Assembly (NCBI GenBank): GCA_023434145.1 | Contig: JAEYTI010000270.1 | Span: 1-64,000 of the forward strand | DNA from: Chloroflexota bacterium | GTDB taxonomy: Bacteria; Chloroflexota; Anaerolineae; Anaerolineales; Anaerolineaceae | Length of the DNA: 64,000 nucleotides | Reading direction: 5' to 3' | Shown here: piece by piece, positions 1 through 7,598 of the stretch | How the letters are laid out: each line of letters begins with the position of its first letter | Position numbering within the stretch: the first letter of the stretch is position 1 | The notes under the pieces: model-generated | What the model was told of the DNA's origin: nothing | Databases searched by the model: none | What the model saw: only the letters and a program-made list of their open reading frames with translations | Program-made: the position numbers and the translations under genes

Positions 1-84
1 AAAACTCCCAATATTCTTTTTTGGAGGCGCCCGTAAGGGCGCAATTCGCCGAATAGCCACTGCGACTGAGCAAATTAAAAATTT

Positions 85-117
85 AAAATAGAAAGCCTCC
101 GGTTTTCACCAGAGGCT
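85..117 (-). terminator. Rho-independent terminator (attenuator 3:4 stem)
   Basis: On the minus strand a 9-bp stem (109-117 with 94-102, one G-U pair) closes a 6-base loop and is followed by a T-rich run (TTTCTATTTT). It lies 28 bases after the leader stop codon, the right place for an attenuator terminator. A further GC stem with a 4-base loop lies near 28-44. Confidence 0.65.
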
Positions 118-124
118 CCCTATC

Positions 125-175
125 GGCTGCAGCACTAACGCTCGTTATAGAATAACGAGGAGGCGTGCTGCAGCC
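125..175 (-). promoter_or_regulatory. Attenuator hairpin 1:2 overlapping the leader peptide codons
   Basis: Two nested perfect inverted repeats are visible: an outer 11-bp pair (125-135 with 165-175) and an inner 8-bp pair (141-148 with 152-159) around a 3-base loop. The 5' arm in the RNA covers the Leu/Val/Ile control codons, as segment 1 of an attenuator should. A further hairpin (213-244) overlaps the leader Shine-Dalgarno. The competing 2:3 antiterminator pairing is not obvious by eye. Confidence 0.55.
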
Positions 176-198
176 TTAAGCGTAATACTACTATCCAT
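145..198 (-). CDS. Leader peptide of a branched-chain amino acid (ilv/leu-type) attenuator
   Basis: A 17-codon reading frame starts with ATG at 198 and ends with TAA at 145; it reads MDSSITLKAAARLLVIL. An AGGAGG Shine-Dalgarno lies at 210-215, 11 bases upstream. The last five codons are Leu-Leu-Val-Ile-Leu, the control-codon run expected of ilv or leu leader peptides. They lie in the 5' arm of a long hairpin (125-175) followed by a terminator hairpin (85-117). In such systems ribosome stalling at uncharged Leu/Val/Ile tRNAs favours an antiterminator. The regulated genes would lie beyond the left edge. Function is inferred from architecture. Confidence 0.65.
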   Translation of the reverse strand: MDSSITLKAAARLLVIL

Positions 199-294
199 GT
201 ACAGCACCACCTCCTCTTCTTTGGGATAGCAAATCCAGAAGAGGTGACCTCAATTGTCGTTGTTCGTGTTCGTTCTTTGTCACTCTCTTGCATC

Positions 295-323
295 TATTAT
301 CCATTAAGCAGAACGAAAGTCAA
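295..323 (-). promoter_or_regulatory. Promoter of the branched-chain amino acid leader transcript
   Basis: On the minus strand a TTGACT -35 box (318-323) lies about 17 bases from an ATAATA/GATAAT -10 box (295-301). A second TTGACT overlaps at 323-328. The start would fall near 285-290, about 90 bases before the leader peptide start codon. It fits the sigma-70 consensus well; strength is inferred. Confidence 0.6.
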
Positions 324-378
324 GTCAAGATAGGTTAAATCTGGGTGAGAATATCAGTTCTGTTAGGTCCAATTTATC

Positions 379-407
379 CTCAACCCCTGGCAGTGCCGGG
401 GGTTGAG
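379..407 (-). terminator. Hairpin after the DUF3048 lipoprotein gene
   Basis: A perfect 9-bp inverted repeat (379-387 with 399-407) lies 9 bases past the stop codon of the minus-strand lipoprotein gene. The downstream T-run is weak, so it may be an inefficient terminator or an mRNA 3'-end stabiliser. Confidence 0.5.
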
Positions 408-415
408 ATTGGCTG

Positions 416-1726
416 CTAAGGCACCATGCGGTGGGTAAATCGCCAGGAATCATCGTCCTGCTGCTGCACCGAAGATGAAGCGCCGATCACTTCGAACCAG
501 GTCTGCCCCGGTTTGAGCGCGAAAGGCGTGCCATCGGGGTTGTAGAGTGTTACAACCGTGCTGGCGTCGGCATCTTTCCAGGTAACGGGGTAAACCTGCC
601 CATCACGCGCCACATATCCCGCTCCCCTGCCCCCATTATAGGTCTGCCCATCGCAGCCTACATAGGAGGGCATTCGGTTATCCAGGAAAATATCCAGCAC
701 CTCTTCTGTATCGTTCTTCACGAAGTACTGGTGCGGGGCGCACAGCATCACCACGTTCGCTGCGGTCACGGGCTCGCTCGTCAGCGCATCGGTAAGCTGA
801 ACGTACACTTCGTTGTTGCGGTTCGTATCGTTCTCTGCATCCACAAACCTCAGGTAACGCCCCGAGGCGGCATCATAGTCCCAGCGATTGTAAATAGCGC
901 CAGAATAGCGAACGTACACCTTATTCGCCGCGCTGCCACCTGCTGGGGCAGGCGCCTTGAAGAACATGCCATCCAGAACCTGGCGGGTGTTGTCTACAGC
1001 ACGCTGCGCAAGGTAGCTCTGCATTGCAGCGGTATCTGCCACCAGCAGATCTTCACCGTTGTGGTTGTAACGGCACAGCGCGGGGCAGGAATTGGTGGTT
1101 TCGATGATCAGGCGGTTCCAAAAGTCGGACCAGGCAAAGCGGTTGCGAACGGCCTCATACGCGCTGCCGTACACAAATACAGCCTTATATGCCTGCACCA
1201 CCTCGGTATCGAAAAAGCGCCCCGAGCGGATAGGGCCGACCCGGCTGGCATCCTGCCCATAGTACACCACGGCAAAGCGAGTCGCGCCGAATTCGGTGTA
1301 ATACTCGTACACAATATCCGACAGGCTGAGACCAAACTGCGGGCGGTGATTGCGCGGCAGGTTTTCCACCTTAATTGCAATCGGGCGGCGGCTGAGAATG
1401 TTCGGGTCATCCACCTCTAAACCGGTCAGCGGGTTCACATTCGCGGCAAAGCCGGTTGGGCCGCGGCCCTCCGCTGGATAATTGGGCGTCGGCGTCAACG
1501 AGGGGGTAGGCGTAACGGTGGGCGGCAGCGGGGTGTTCGTATTCGTTGGAATAGCCATCGCCGTTGCAGTACCGGCCTCGTTCGCTATAGCGGTGACAGT
1601 TTGGGCTGCTGCTTGTGCTACATCAACCGTCGGAACCGAACTGGTCGTTGTAGCAGCCTGAGGCGAGACCGTTGCACAACCTGTGAGAAACAATATGCAA
1701 GAGACGAAAGCGACAAAGCGTTTCAT
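416..1726 (-). CDS. DUF3048 (YerB-like) lipoprotein
   Basis: The 436-residue product starts with a signal peptide and lipobox LTGC (Cys17). A threonine/proline-rich spacer follows (about residues 35-85), then the DUF3048 N- and C-terminal domains. Recognisable motifs are NPLTGLEV, RRPIAIKVEN, RPQFGLSLSDIVYE, TRFAVVYY and VGPIRSGR. The family is found as extracytoplasmic lipoproteins (Bacillus YerB) and has no settled biochemical activity. I chose the ATG at 1726 because an AGGAGA ribosome site lies just upstream and the signal peptide starts there; the frame stays open to 2227, but that extension is not signal-like. An ATTTCGTG-type inverted repeat (1761-1779) lies in the leader. Confidence 0.85.
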   Translation of the reverse strand: MKRFVAFVSCILFLTGCATVSPQAATTTSSVPTVDVAQAAAQTVTAIANEAGTATAMAIPTNTNTPLPPTVTPTPSLTPTPNYPAEGRGPTGFAANVNPLTGLEVDDPNILSRRPIAIKVENLPRNHRPQFGLSLSDIVYEYYTEFGATRFAVVYYGQDASRVGPIRSGRFFDTEVVQAYKAVFVYGSAYEAVRNRFAWSDFWNRLIIETTNSCPALCRYNHNGEDLLVADTAAMQSYLAQRAVDNTRQVLDGMFFKAPAPAGGSAANKVYVRYSGAIYNRWDYDAASGRYLRFVDAENDTNRNNEVYVQLTDALTSEPVTAANVVMLCAPHQYFVKNDTEEVLDIFLDNRMPSYVGCDGQTYNGGRGAGYVARDGQVYPVTWKDADASTVVTLYNPDGTPFALKPGQTWFEVIGASSSVQQQDDDSWRFTHRMVP

Positions 1727-1833
1727 CACAATAAATCTCCTTCTACGGGATTGGGGAGGCATTTCGTGGTACACGAAATAACCATACATTATTTTAACGT
1801 GCTTTGACCGGTTTCTGTTCCCGTCATTTTTCC

Positions 1834-1862
1834 TTGCGCGCCCCTCTGGAAACCCATATAAT
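1834..1862 (+). promoter_or_regulatory. Promoter for a probably leaderless DUF2085 mRNA
   Basis: TTGCGC (1834-1839) and a perfect TATAAT (1857-1862) are 17 bases apart. The ATG at 1872 is only 10 bases past the -10 box and has no Shine-Dalgarno, so the transcript should begin at or just before the start codon. Confidence 0.6.
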
Positions 1863-1871
1863 TGGTTTGTT

Positions 1872-2693
1872 ATGGAAAATACCCCGCTCCGGGCCGATTT
1901 CCTGGCCAACCACTCCGCCAGTTTAAAGGTTCTCCTCATTATTGTTGCCGGGATCGTCTTTGGGACGTGGTTGTACTTTACTCCCGCCGGACTGATGGGC
2001 AAAGCAGACGCCGCAGGATACGCTGTCTGCCACCGCATTACGACTCGCTCTTTCTTCGCCGGCGACCGGCAGACTCCGCTGTGCGCGCGCTGTTCGGGCA
2101 TGTACCTGGGCGCGCTTCTAGGAGGCGCGTATCTTTCCCGGTACGGCAGGCGAGCCGGGATGCCGCCCTTAAAAATCTCGCTTGCTTTAGGGATGTCTTT
2201 GGTGGCCTTTGGTTTGGATGGAGCCAACTCCTACCTGCACTTCTTCCCGAGCTATCCTGGGCTGTATGAGCCTCAGAACTGGCTGCGCCTGCTAACCGGC
2301 ACCGGACTGGGGTTGGGGATCGCGGCGATCCTCGTGCCGGTGGTCCACCAGTCGATTTGGACCACGTACGATCCGCGCCCGGCGCTGGCAGGCTGGCGGC
2401 AGTTCCTGCCCCTGTTGGGTTTGGCCGTCCTGCTTGATATAGCGATCCTTTCCGAGCAGCCCATCCTGCTTTACCCGCTGGCCTTTCTCAGCGCGCTGGC
2501 AATCTTTTTGATCCTTACCACCGTGTACACCATCGTTTGGCTGATGGCTTCGAAGCGTGAGAACCGCTTTCAACGCTGGCGCGACCTGTGGGTGCCGCTG
2601 CTGGCCGGCTTCCTCACCGCCCTGGTGCAGATCGGTGTGCTGGATGCCCTGCGCTTCTGGCTGACCGGCACCTGGGAAGGCTTCCTGTTATGA
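1872..2693 (+). CDS. DUF2085 integral membrane protein
   Basis: The 273-residue protein has an N-terminal membrane segment followed by the DUF2085 signature: CHRITTRSFF and then PLCARCSGMYLGALLG (about residues 54-85), with conserved Cys and His residues. Further hydrophobic segments lie at about 112-130, 140-160, 180-225 and 235-260. DUF2085 proteins are membrane proteins of unknown function; the Cys/His set suggests metal or redox chemistry, which is inference. It heads a plus-strand run of small membrane-protein genes (1872-4134). Confidence 0.8.
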   Translation: MENTPLRADFLANHSASLKVLLIIVAGIVFGTWLYFTPAGLMGKADAAGYAVCHRITTRSFFAGDRQTPLCARCSGMYLGALLGGAYLSRYGRRAGMPPLKISLALGMSLVAFGLDGANSYLHFFPSYPGLYEPQNWLRLLTGTGLGLGIAAILVPVVHQSIWTTYDPRPALAGWRQFLPLLGLAVLLDIAILSEQPILLYPLAFLSALAIFLILTTVYTIVWLMASKRENRFQRWRDLWVPLLAGFLTALVQIGVLDALRFWLTGTWEGFLL

Positions 2694-2715
2694 TATTTGC
2701 TCGAAGAGGTTTTGG

Positions 2716-3279
2716 ATGGACCTGTTAAACATACTTTCCGCCTTTGGTCTTTCGGCCAGCGCCGGCCTGAACGCCTACATACCGCTGCTGATTGTGGCGC
2801 TGGTAGCCAAATTCACCAATCTGTTCCAGCTCTCTGAGCCGTGGAATGCGCTCACCAACTGGTGGATTATTGGGCTGTTGATTGTGCTTTCGCTGATCGA
2901 GTTCTTCGCCGATAAAGTTCCCGCCGTCAATCACATCAACGATGCGATCCAAACCTTCGTGCGCCCGGCTGCCGGTGCAATCCTCTTTGCGGCCAGCGCA
3001 AAAACCATCACCGATGTAAGCCCAGTGCTGTCGATCGCGGCGGGGCTGCTGGTTGCAGGGGGCATTCACACGGTTAAATCAATTGCCGTTCGCCCCACAG
3101 TGAGCGCCACGACGATGGGAGCCGGCAACGTGCCGATAAGCATCCTCGAAGATCTGGTTTCCACCGCGCTTTCGTTTGTTTCTGTCCTCGTCCCGCTTGC
3201 CATCGGCTGCATCTTACTGCCGCTGGCAGCCTGGCTGTTCTGGTGGGCCTTCCGCCCGCGCCAAACTACGCATTCGTAG
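2716..3279 (+). CDS. DUF4126 integral membrane protein
   Basis: The 187-residue protein matches the DUF4126 pattern: an N-terminal GLSASAGLNAYIPLL segment, four or so hydrophobic helices, a FFADKVPAVNHINDAIQTF loop and a PAAGAILFAA helix. Function is unknown. It starts 22 bases after the DUF2085 gene with a GAAGAGG ribosome site, so the two are probably co-transcribed. Confidence 0.8.
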   Translation: MDLLNILSAFGLSASAGLNAYIPLLIVALVAKFTNLFQLSEPWNALTNWWIIGLLIVLSLIEFFADKVPAVNHINDAIQTFVRPAAGAILFAASAKTITDVSPVLSIAAGLLVAGGIHTVKSIAVRPTVSATTMGAGNVPISILEDLVSTALSFVSVLVPLAIGCILLPLAAWLFWWAFRPRQTTHS

Positions 3280-3288
3280 GAGTTTCCC

Positions 3289-3639
3289 ATGTCTGAATAT
3301 CCACAGTCTGAGTATCCTCAGCAAGAATATACATCCTCTCCATTTGCCGAAACGAACATTCTTGCCCTCATCAGCCTGATCTCGGGCGTGTTAGCCTGGC
3401 TGGGCCTGTTTGGCCTGGGTGGTCTCGTGGCCGTGGTCACCGGGCACATCGCCAAGAACCAGATCCGCGAAAGCATGGGGCAGCAGACCGGTGAAGGTGT
3501 GGCGACCGCTGGCCTGGTGCTGGGCTACCTGAACATCGTCATGACGCTGCTTGTGCTGTGCCTGGCAGTGCTCATGTTCGCCGGTGTAATCGGCGGCTTC
3601 GCCGTCTGCCCGTTCGTGGTCGAAGGCTTTAACTGGTAA
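3289..3639 (+). CDS. DUF4190 small membrane protein
   Basis: The 116-residue protein has a polar, Tyr/Ser/Pro-rich N-terminus (residues 1-20) and then the DUF4190 domain: a hydrophobic segment, the GHIAKNQIRES loop, and a second segment after GEGVATAGLVLGYL. This family is common in actinobacteria and Chloroflexota; no biochemical role is established. The gene follows the DUF4126 gene by 9 bases with a TAGGAG ribosome site. Confidence 0.8.
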   Translation: MSEYPQSEYPQQEYTSSPFAETNILALISLISGVLAWLGLFGLGGLVAVVTGHIAKNQIRESMGQQTGEGVATAGLVLGYLNIVMTLLVLCLAVLMFAGVIGGFAVCPFVVEGFNW

Positions 3640-3723
3640 GCTCCCCTAGCCCCTAGCGCCGACCAAATACGGTGCATTCGCGATAATATGATGCTTTGAT
3701 ACCCATCCCTCAAGGAGAAAGCC

Positions 3724-4134
3724 ATGGATCAGAACCAGAACGACAACGACAACTTGTTCCAGCCCGAACAACCGGCCCAGCAGCCGCTTCCCGGTGATGA
3801 ACCGGTGATAATGCCCGGCGGAGCGCGCGTGTACAGCCCCGATGCAGACGTAACCCCAGATCCTGGCGTTCCCGTAGGTGGTGCACGCGTATATGATCCG
3901 GACCAGCCTGTCGCTGCGCCCCCACCCTATAGCGCTCCCCCGCCGCCGTATGGAACGCCGCCTGCCGCAGCCCAGCCGCCAAAGAGCAACCGCACCTGGC
4001 TGATCGTGCTGATCGTGCTTCTGGTGCTGTGCTGCTGCTGTGTCGTCTTTCTGCTGCTAATGTACTTCGTCCTGGGCGATATGATTTTGGAAGCAATGGA
4101 AATGACCCAGGCCTTTCTCCAGCCAATCCTTTGA
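3724..4134 (+). CDS. Proline-rich single-pass membrane protein
   Basis: The 136-residue protein has an acidic, Asn/Gln-rich start and a proline-rich region (about 55-85, runs such as APPPPYGTPP). A short basic stretch precedes one strong transmembrane segment containing a Cys cluster (LVLCCCCVVFLLL, about 94-115). A near-repeat, GGARVYSPDADV / GGARVYDPDQPV, occurs at about 36-60. No known domain is recognised. An AAGGAG ribosome site supports the start. The topology (cytoplasmic proline-rich region and one helix) resembles small envelope proteins of unknown function. Confidence 0.65.
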   Translation: MDQNQNDNDNLFQPEQPAQQPLPGDEPVIMPGGARVYSPDADVTPDPGVPVGGARVYDPDQPVAAPPPYSAPPPPYGTPPAAAQPPKSNRTWLIVLIVLLVLCCCCVVFLLLMYFVLGDMILEAMEMTQAFLQPIL

Positions 4135-4194
4135 GTGTTCCGCTCTTCCAGGGTTACAAGAAGTTTTGGTAATACGCTCTGAAACAACGAGTGA

Positions 4195-4231
4195 GGGGCT
4201 GTCCGAATGTTCATTTCGGACAGCCCCTTTC
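4195..4231 (+). terminator. Strong intrinsic terminator
   Basis: A perfect 13-bp stem (4195-4207 with 4215-4227) with a 7-base loop is followed by TTTCT. It ends the plus-strand membrane-gene run that began at 1872. Confidence 0.8.
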
Positions 4232-4322
4232 TAGTGGGGAAGAGTTTATTGTGTTGCGCCAACCCTATGCATGAGGATAGCACAACACAAGATAAGTCTT
4301 TTCAGACAGCCATTCGTTCTTT

Positions 4323-4796
4323 TTAATCGCGCAAATCGCTCAGTACCGGCGGAGTCTCCATCACCTTTTGTAATTCCACCAGTGCAATCCGCGCCTGCTG
4401 GCGGGTGATCTCATCCAGCGGCAGCTCGGCAAACTCGTCCTCGTCCAGCACAAGCTGGCGCCCATCCGGGTACACCAGCAGATCCAGCGCCAGATCGACG
4501 TACGCGACCTCCCCATCCGCAAACTCCGCGGGCATCGTAATGTTACAGTAGTAGCCCTTTAACCGCCCATCTTCGCAGTCGTGGATCTCAAAAATATTGT
4601 ACCAACGATCGGTGTAGAAGATTTCCACAAACGGGTCGCCGCGCAGCAGCGGAATATCGTGAAAGACAGAGGCGTCGCGATTGAAGTGTGCTTCCAGCAG
4701 CACCGCGTTGGGCCAGCGCCGCAGTACATGCCCGGTGTAGCGCCACGTTTCCACGTGGTTGATGTCCAGCTTGATAACCGTTACGGGTTCGCTCAC
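4323..4796 (-). CDS. DUF402 domain protein
   Basis: The 157-residue protein carries the DUF402 pattern: a W/Y-rich beta region, FVEIFYTDRWYNIFEIHD, GYYCNITMPA, YVDLALDLLVYPDG and LDEDEFAEL. Characterised members act on nucleotides or RNA (nucleoside di/triphosphatase or FAU-1-like), through conserved Asp/Glu residues such as the DLALD and DEDEF sets seen here. It starts with GTG at 4796, overlapping the ThiQ-like gene by 4 bases (GTGA), so it is the last gene of the thiamine operon. A nucleotide-hydrolysing role linked to thiamine phosphates is only a guess. Confidence 0.8.
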   Translation of the reverse strand: MSEPVTVIKLDINHVETWRYTGHVLRRWPNAVLLEAHFNRDASVFHDIPLLRGDPFVEIFYTDRWYNIFEIHDCEDGRLKGYYCNITMPAEFADGEVAYVDLALDLLVYPDGRQLVLDEDEFAELPLDEITRQQARIALVELQKVMETPPVLSDLRD

Positions 4797-5851
4797 GTAT
4801 CCTCCTGCAAGAACTGCACAGCCGCCTCTGGCAGCGACAGCCGCACGACCGCGCCCGGTTCATGCGGCCGATCACTGTAGAAAGAGAACTCCTGATTGTT
4901 TGACGCACGAATGCCAAGCCGGAAACCTTCCCCACGGAACACGCTGTCTTCTACTACACCGCGCAACACGTTCGGCCCGCCTGATATTGGGTCGAGTTCA
5001 GCATCTGCCGCACGCAGCAGAAGCACGATGGGCTGCCCTAACTGCGGCTGCCCGCTCGCTGCCCACACCCCACGGAAGCTGCCCAGCGCAGTTTCAGCCT
5101 CCAGCGGTTCGATGCTGGTGATACGACCTTCCAGCAAGTTACTGAGGCCCAAAAAGCGCGCCACCCAGGGGGAAGCCGGGCTGGCGTGCACGTGTGCCGG
5201 AGCACCTGCCTGGATCACCTTGCCATCGCGCAGCAAGATCAGCCGGTCTGCAATGGCAAAGGCCTCTTCCTGATCGTGCGTCACGTAGATGGCAGGGATA
5301 TTCGCTGCGTGCAGCAGGCGGCGAAGCTCTTCCTCCACCTGCTCTTTAAGCGCCCGGTCCAGCGCGCCCAGGGGTTCATCGAGCATCAGCAGGCGCGGAC
5401 CAGGGGCCAAGGCGCGGGCCAGCGCCACGCGCTGCTGCTCTCCACCGGAGAGATCCGTCACCCGGCGCTCGGCAAAGCTCGCCATGTTCACCCGCTCCAG
5501 TGCTTCACGAACTCGCTGATGGATCTCGGCGCGCGGCATATTCTGCATCCGCAGCCCAAACGCCACGTTCTCCGCCACGCTGCGGTGCGGGAAGAGCGCG
5601 TAATCCTGAAACATCAGCCCAAATCCGCGCTGGTGCACGGGAACGCCCGCCATATTTTGCCCATCCCACAGCACGCGGCCCGATTCCGGCGTCTCTAGCC
5701 CGGCGATGATTCGCAGCAGGGTGCTCTTGCCGCTACCCGAGGCTCCCAGCAAGCAGACCGTCTCGCCCACAGCCACCGAGAATGACGCGCTGCACAGCAG
5801 CGGCTTGCCTTCATACGTTTTCCAGATATCCTGCACTTCCAGCATGCTCAT
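4793..5851 (-). CDS. ABC transporter ATP-binding protein, thiamine-type (ThiQ-like)
   Basis: The 352-residue ATPase has Walker A GASGSGKS (36-43), Q-loop FQDYALFPHR, signature LSGGEQQR, Walker B LLMLDEP and switch THDQEE. A C-terminal TOBE-like region (about 235-350) makes it longer than enterobacterial ThiQ and nearer the FbpC/PotA class. The start at 5851 overlaps the permease stop by one base (TGATG). Thiamine specificity rests on the operon: riboswitch, TPK and ThiB. Iron or polyamine uptake would be the alternative from this protein alone. Confidence 0.85.
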   Translation of the reverse strand: MSMLEVQDIWKTYEGKPLLCSASFSVAVGETVCLLGASGSGKSTLLRIIAGLETPESGRVLWDGQNMAGVPVHQRGFGLMFQDYALFPHRSVAENVAFGLRMQNMPRAEIHQRVREALERVNMASFAERRVTDLSGGEQQRVALARALAPGPRLLMLDEPLGALDRALKEQVEEELRRLLHAANIPAIYVTHDQEEAFAIADRLILLRDGKVIQAGAPAHVHASPASPWVARFLGLSNLLEGRITSIEPLEAETALGSFRGVWAASGQPQLGQPIVLLLRAADAELDPISGGPNVLRGVVEDSVFRGEGFRLGIRASNNQEFSFYSDRPHEPGAVVRLSLPEAAVQFLQEDT

Positions 5852-7593
5852 CAGATGTCTCCCCCTTCCGGCAGGCGGAAGCGCTCTAGCACCAGGATGC
5901 TCAACGCGCAGACCAGCATCAGCAGAGTGGCCATGGCCATTGCCTGCCCATAGTTCAGCGCGCCGGGCTGCGAAAGAAAGCGGAAAATTGCCACCGGCAG
6001 GGTGGGATACTCGGGCCGGGCCAGGAAACTGGTGGCGCCGAACTCGCCCAGCGATATGGTGAATGAAAAAATCGCGCTCACCAGGGCCGCGCGTGTCACA
6101 ATGGGCAGGTCGACTTCCAGCCAAACGCGGAACGGCGACGCCCCCAGCACCGAAGCCGCGTGGCGCAGCGAGCGCGGAATGGATGCCAGCGCAGGCTGCA
6201 GCGTGCGGACAACGAATGGGAGCGCCACCAGGCTGTGCGCAAACGGAATCAGCCAGGGGAAGGATTGGAGATTGAAAGCCGGACCGGAGAACGTCACGAC
6301 GTAGCCCAGGCCCAGTGTCACCGCAGAAGCGCCCAGCGGCAGCATCAGCAGCGGGTCGAGAGCGCGGCTGAACCAGGTGCGCCGCGAGAGCGCGCTGGCA
6401 GCCGGAAAGCCAAGCGCCAGCGAGATCAACACGGTTGCCCCGGCATAGATCAGCGAATTGCGCGCGGCGGCGGCTGGTGGCACGTAGAAGAACGACTGCC
6501 GGCGGTTGATAAAAAGCTCCTGGTAATACGCCAGGGTAAAGCCGGGGGTCACTTCCGTGCGCTGCCCGCGATTGGCCTCTACACGCGTCACAGAGCGCAA
6601 AGAGAGGGCTGCCAGCGGCGTAACGAGCAATATGACCAGCAGCGAAATAACACCCCATACAGCCACCCGCTCGCCCCAGGTTTTGGGCGCGCGCTGCCCC
6701 TCTCCGCGCAAGCGGGGGGCCAGCGGAACCGTCCTGCTGGCCGATTGGGCGGAATACAGCGCCGTAAGCACCAGGGTGAAGAGCAGCTGCACTGCCGAGA
6801 GCAGCCCTGCCAGCGGCAGGTTGAGCATTTGCAGCGCCTGAGTGTAAATTTCCACCTCCAGCGTGGCATAGCCCGGCCCGCCCAGCAGCAAGATCACCCC
6901 AAAACTGGTGAAGTCGAACATGAACACCAGCAGCAAGCTCGCCAGCAGTGCCGGGCGCAGCAGTGGAAGGGTCACCTCGCGCAAGGCGCGCATTGGGGAG
7001 GCCCCCAGCACGCGCGCAGCCTGATCCAGCCGCGGGTCTAGCTGCTCCCAGGCGGTGCCAAGCACGCGGATAAATACCGTGGTGTTGTAGAAAACGTGTG
7101 CCAGGACGATGGCCCCCAGCGTGTTCATCACCTGGATGGGCGGTATGGTCAGATCGAAGATCGACATCAACAGCAGGTTTGCCCACCCACGCGGACCCAG
7201 CAAGGCATTGAAGCTTGCCGCAACAACGACAGTCGGCAGGATAAACGGCAGCGTGGTGATCACGCGCAGCAGGCCCTTGCCTGGGAAGTCGAACCGGCCA
7301 AACACATAGGCGGCGGGCAAGCCAATCAGCAGCGTCACCAGTGTAGAGAGGCCTGCCTGGAAGATGGTGAAGCGCAGCGGTCGCCAGATACGACCGAGCA
7401 AAGCCGGATCAAACCCGTCGCGCGCGCCAGCCTCAAAGGCCAATCCAAATATGCGGCCCAGCGGCCAGAAGAAGAACACAGCCATAAAAATGAGCGGCAG
7501 CACCCACAGCAGCACGGGCACGATCCTGGCCGCTGTTGCTGCCGCCCGTGCTGCTGTAGACCGACGTTCACCTGCCGCCGGGGTTGCTTCCAT
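5851..7593 (-). CDS. ABC transporter permease with two fused permease domains (ThiP-like)
   Basis: The 580-residue protein has about twelve membrane segments and two binding-protein-dependent permease domains (about 75-270 and 360-570). Each has an EAA loop, seen as LDQAARVLGASPMRALREVTLP and SLRHAASVLGASPFRVWLEVDLP. The duplicated layout is typical of ThiP and FbpB. It begins 6 bases after the binding-protein gene and overlaps the ATPase gene by one base, so translation is probably coupled. It should form the membrane pore for thiamine import. Confidence 0.85.
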   Translation of the reverse strand: MEATPAAGERRSTAARAAATAARIVPVLLWVLPLIFMAVFFFWPLGRIFGLAFEAGARDGFDPALLGRIWRPLRFTIFQAGLSTLVTLLIGLPAAYVFGRFDFPGKGLLRVITTLPFILPTVVVAASFNALLGPRGWANLLLMSIFDLTIPPIQVMNTLGAIVLAHVFYNTTVFIRVLGTAWEQLDPRLDQAARVLGASPMRALREVTLPLLRPALLASLLLVFMFDFTSFGVILLLGGPGYATLEVEIYTQALQMLNLPLAGLLSAVQLLFTLVLTALYSAQSASRTVPLAPRLRGEGQRAPKTWGERVAVWGVISLLVILLVTPLAALSLRSVTRVEANRGQRTEVTPGFTLAYYQELFINRRQSFFYVPPAAAARNSLIYAGATVLISLALGFPAASALSRRTWFSRALDPLLMLPLGASAVTLGLGYVVTFSGPAFNLQSFPWLIPFAHSLVALPFVVRTLQPALASIPRSLRHAASVLGASPFRVWLEVDLPIVTRAALVSAIFSFTISLGEFGATSFLARPEYPTLPVAIFRFLSQPGALNYGQAMAMATLLMLVCALSILVLERFRLPEGGDI

Positions 7594-7598
7594 CTGCG

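Noticed and set aside
1727..2227. Upstream extension of the DUF3048 frame
   Set aside because: Signal peptide and ribosome site both indicate the start at 1726; the extension overlaps the divergent DUF2085 gene.
5852..7186. N-terminal extension of the ThiQ-like frame (445 extra codons)
   Set aside because: It lies out of frame inside the ThiP-like permease gene and carries no domain; the ATPase starts at 5851 where the ABC domain begins.
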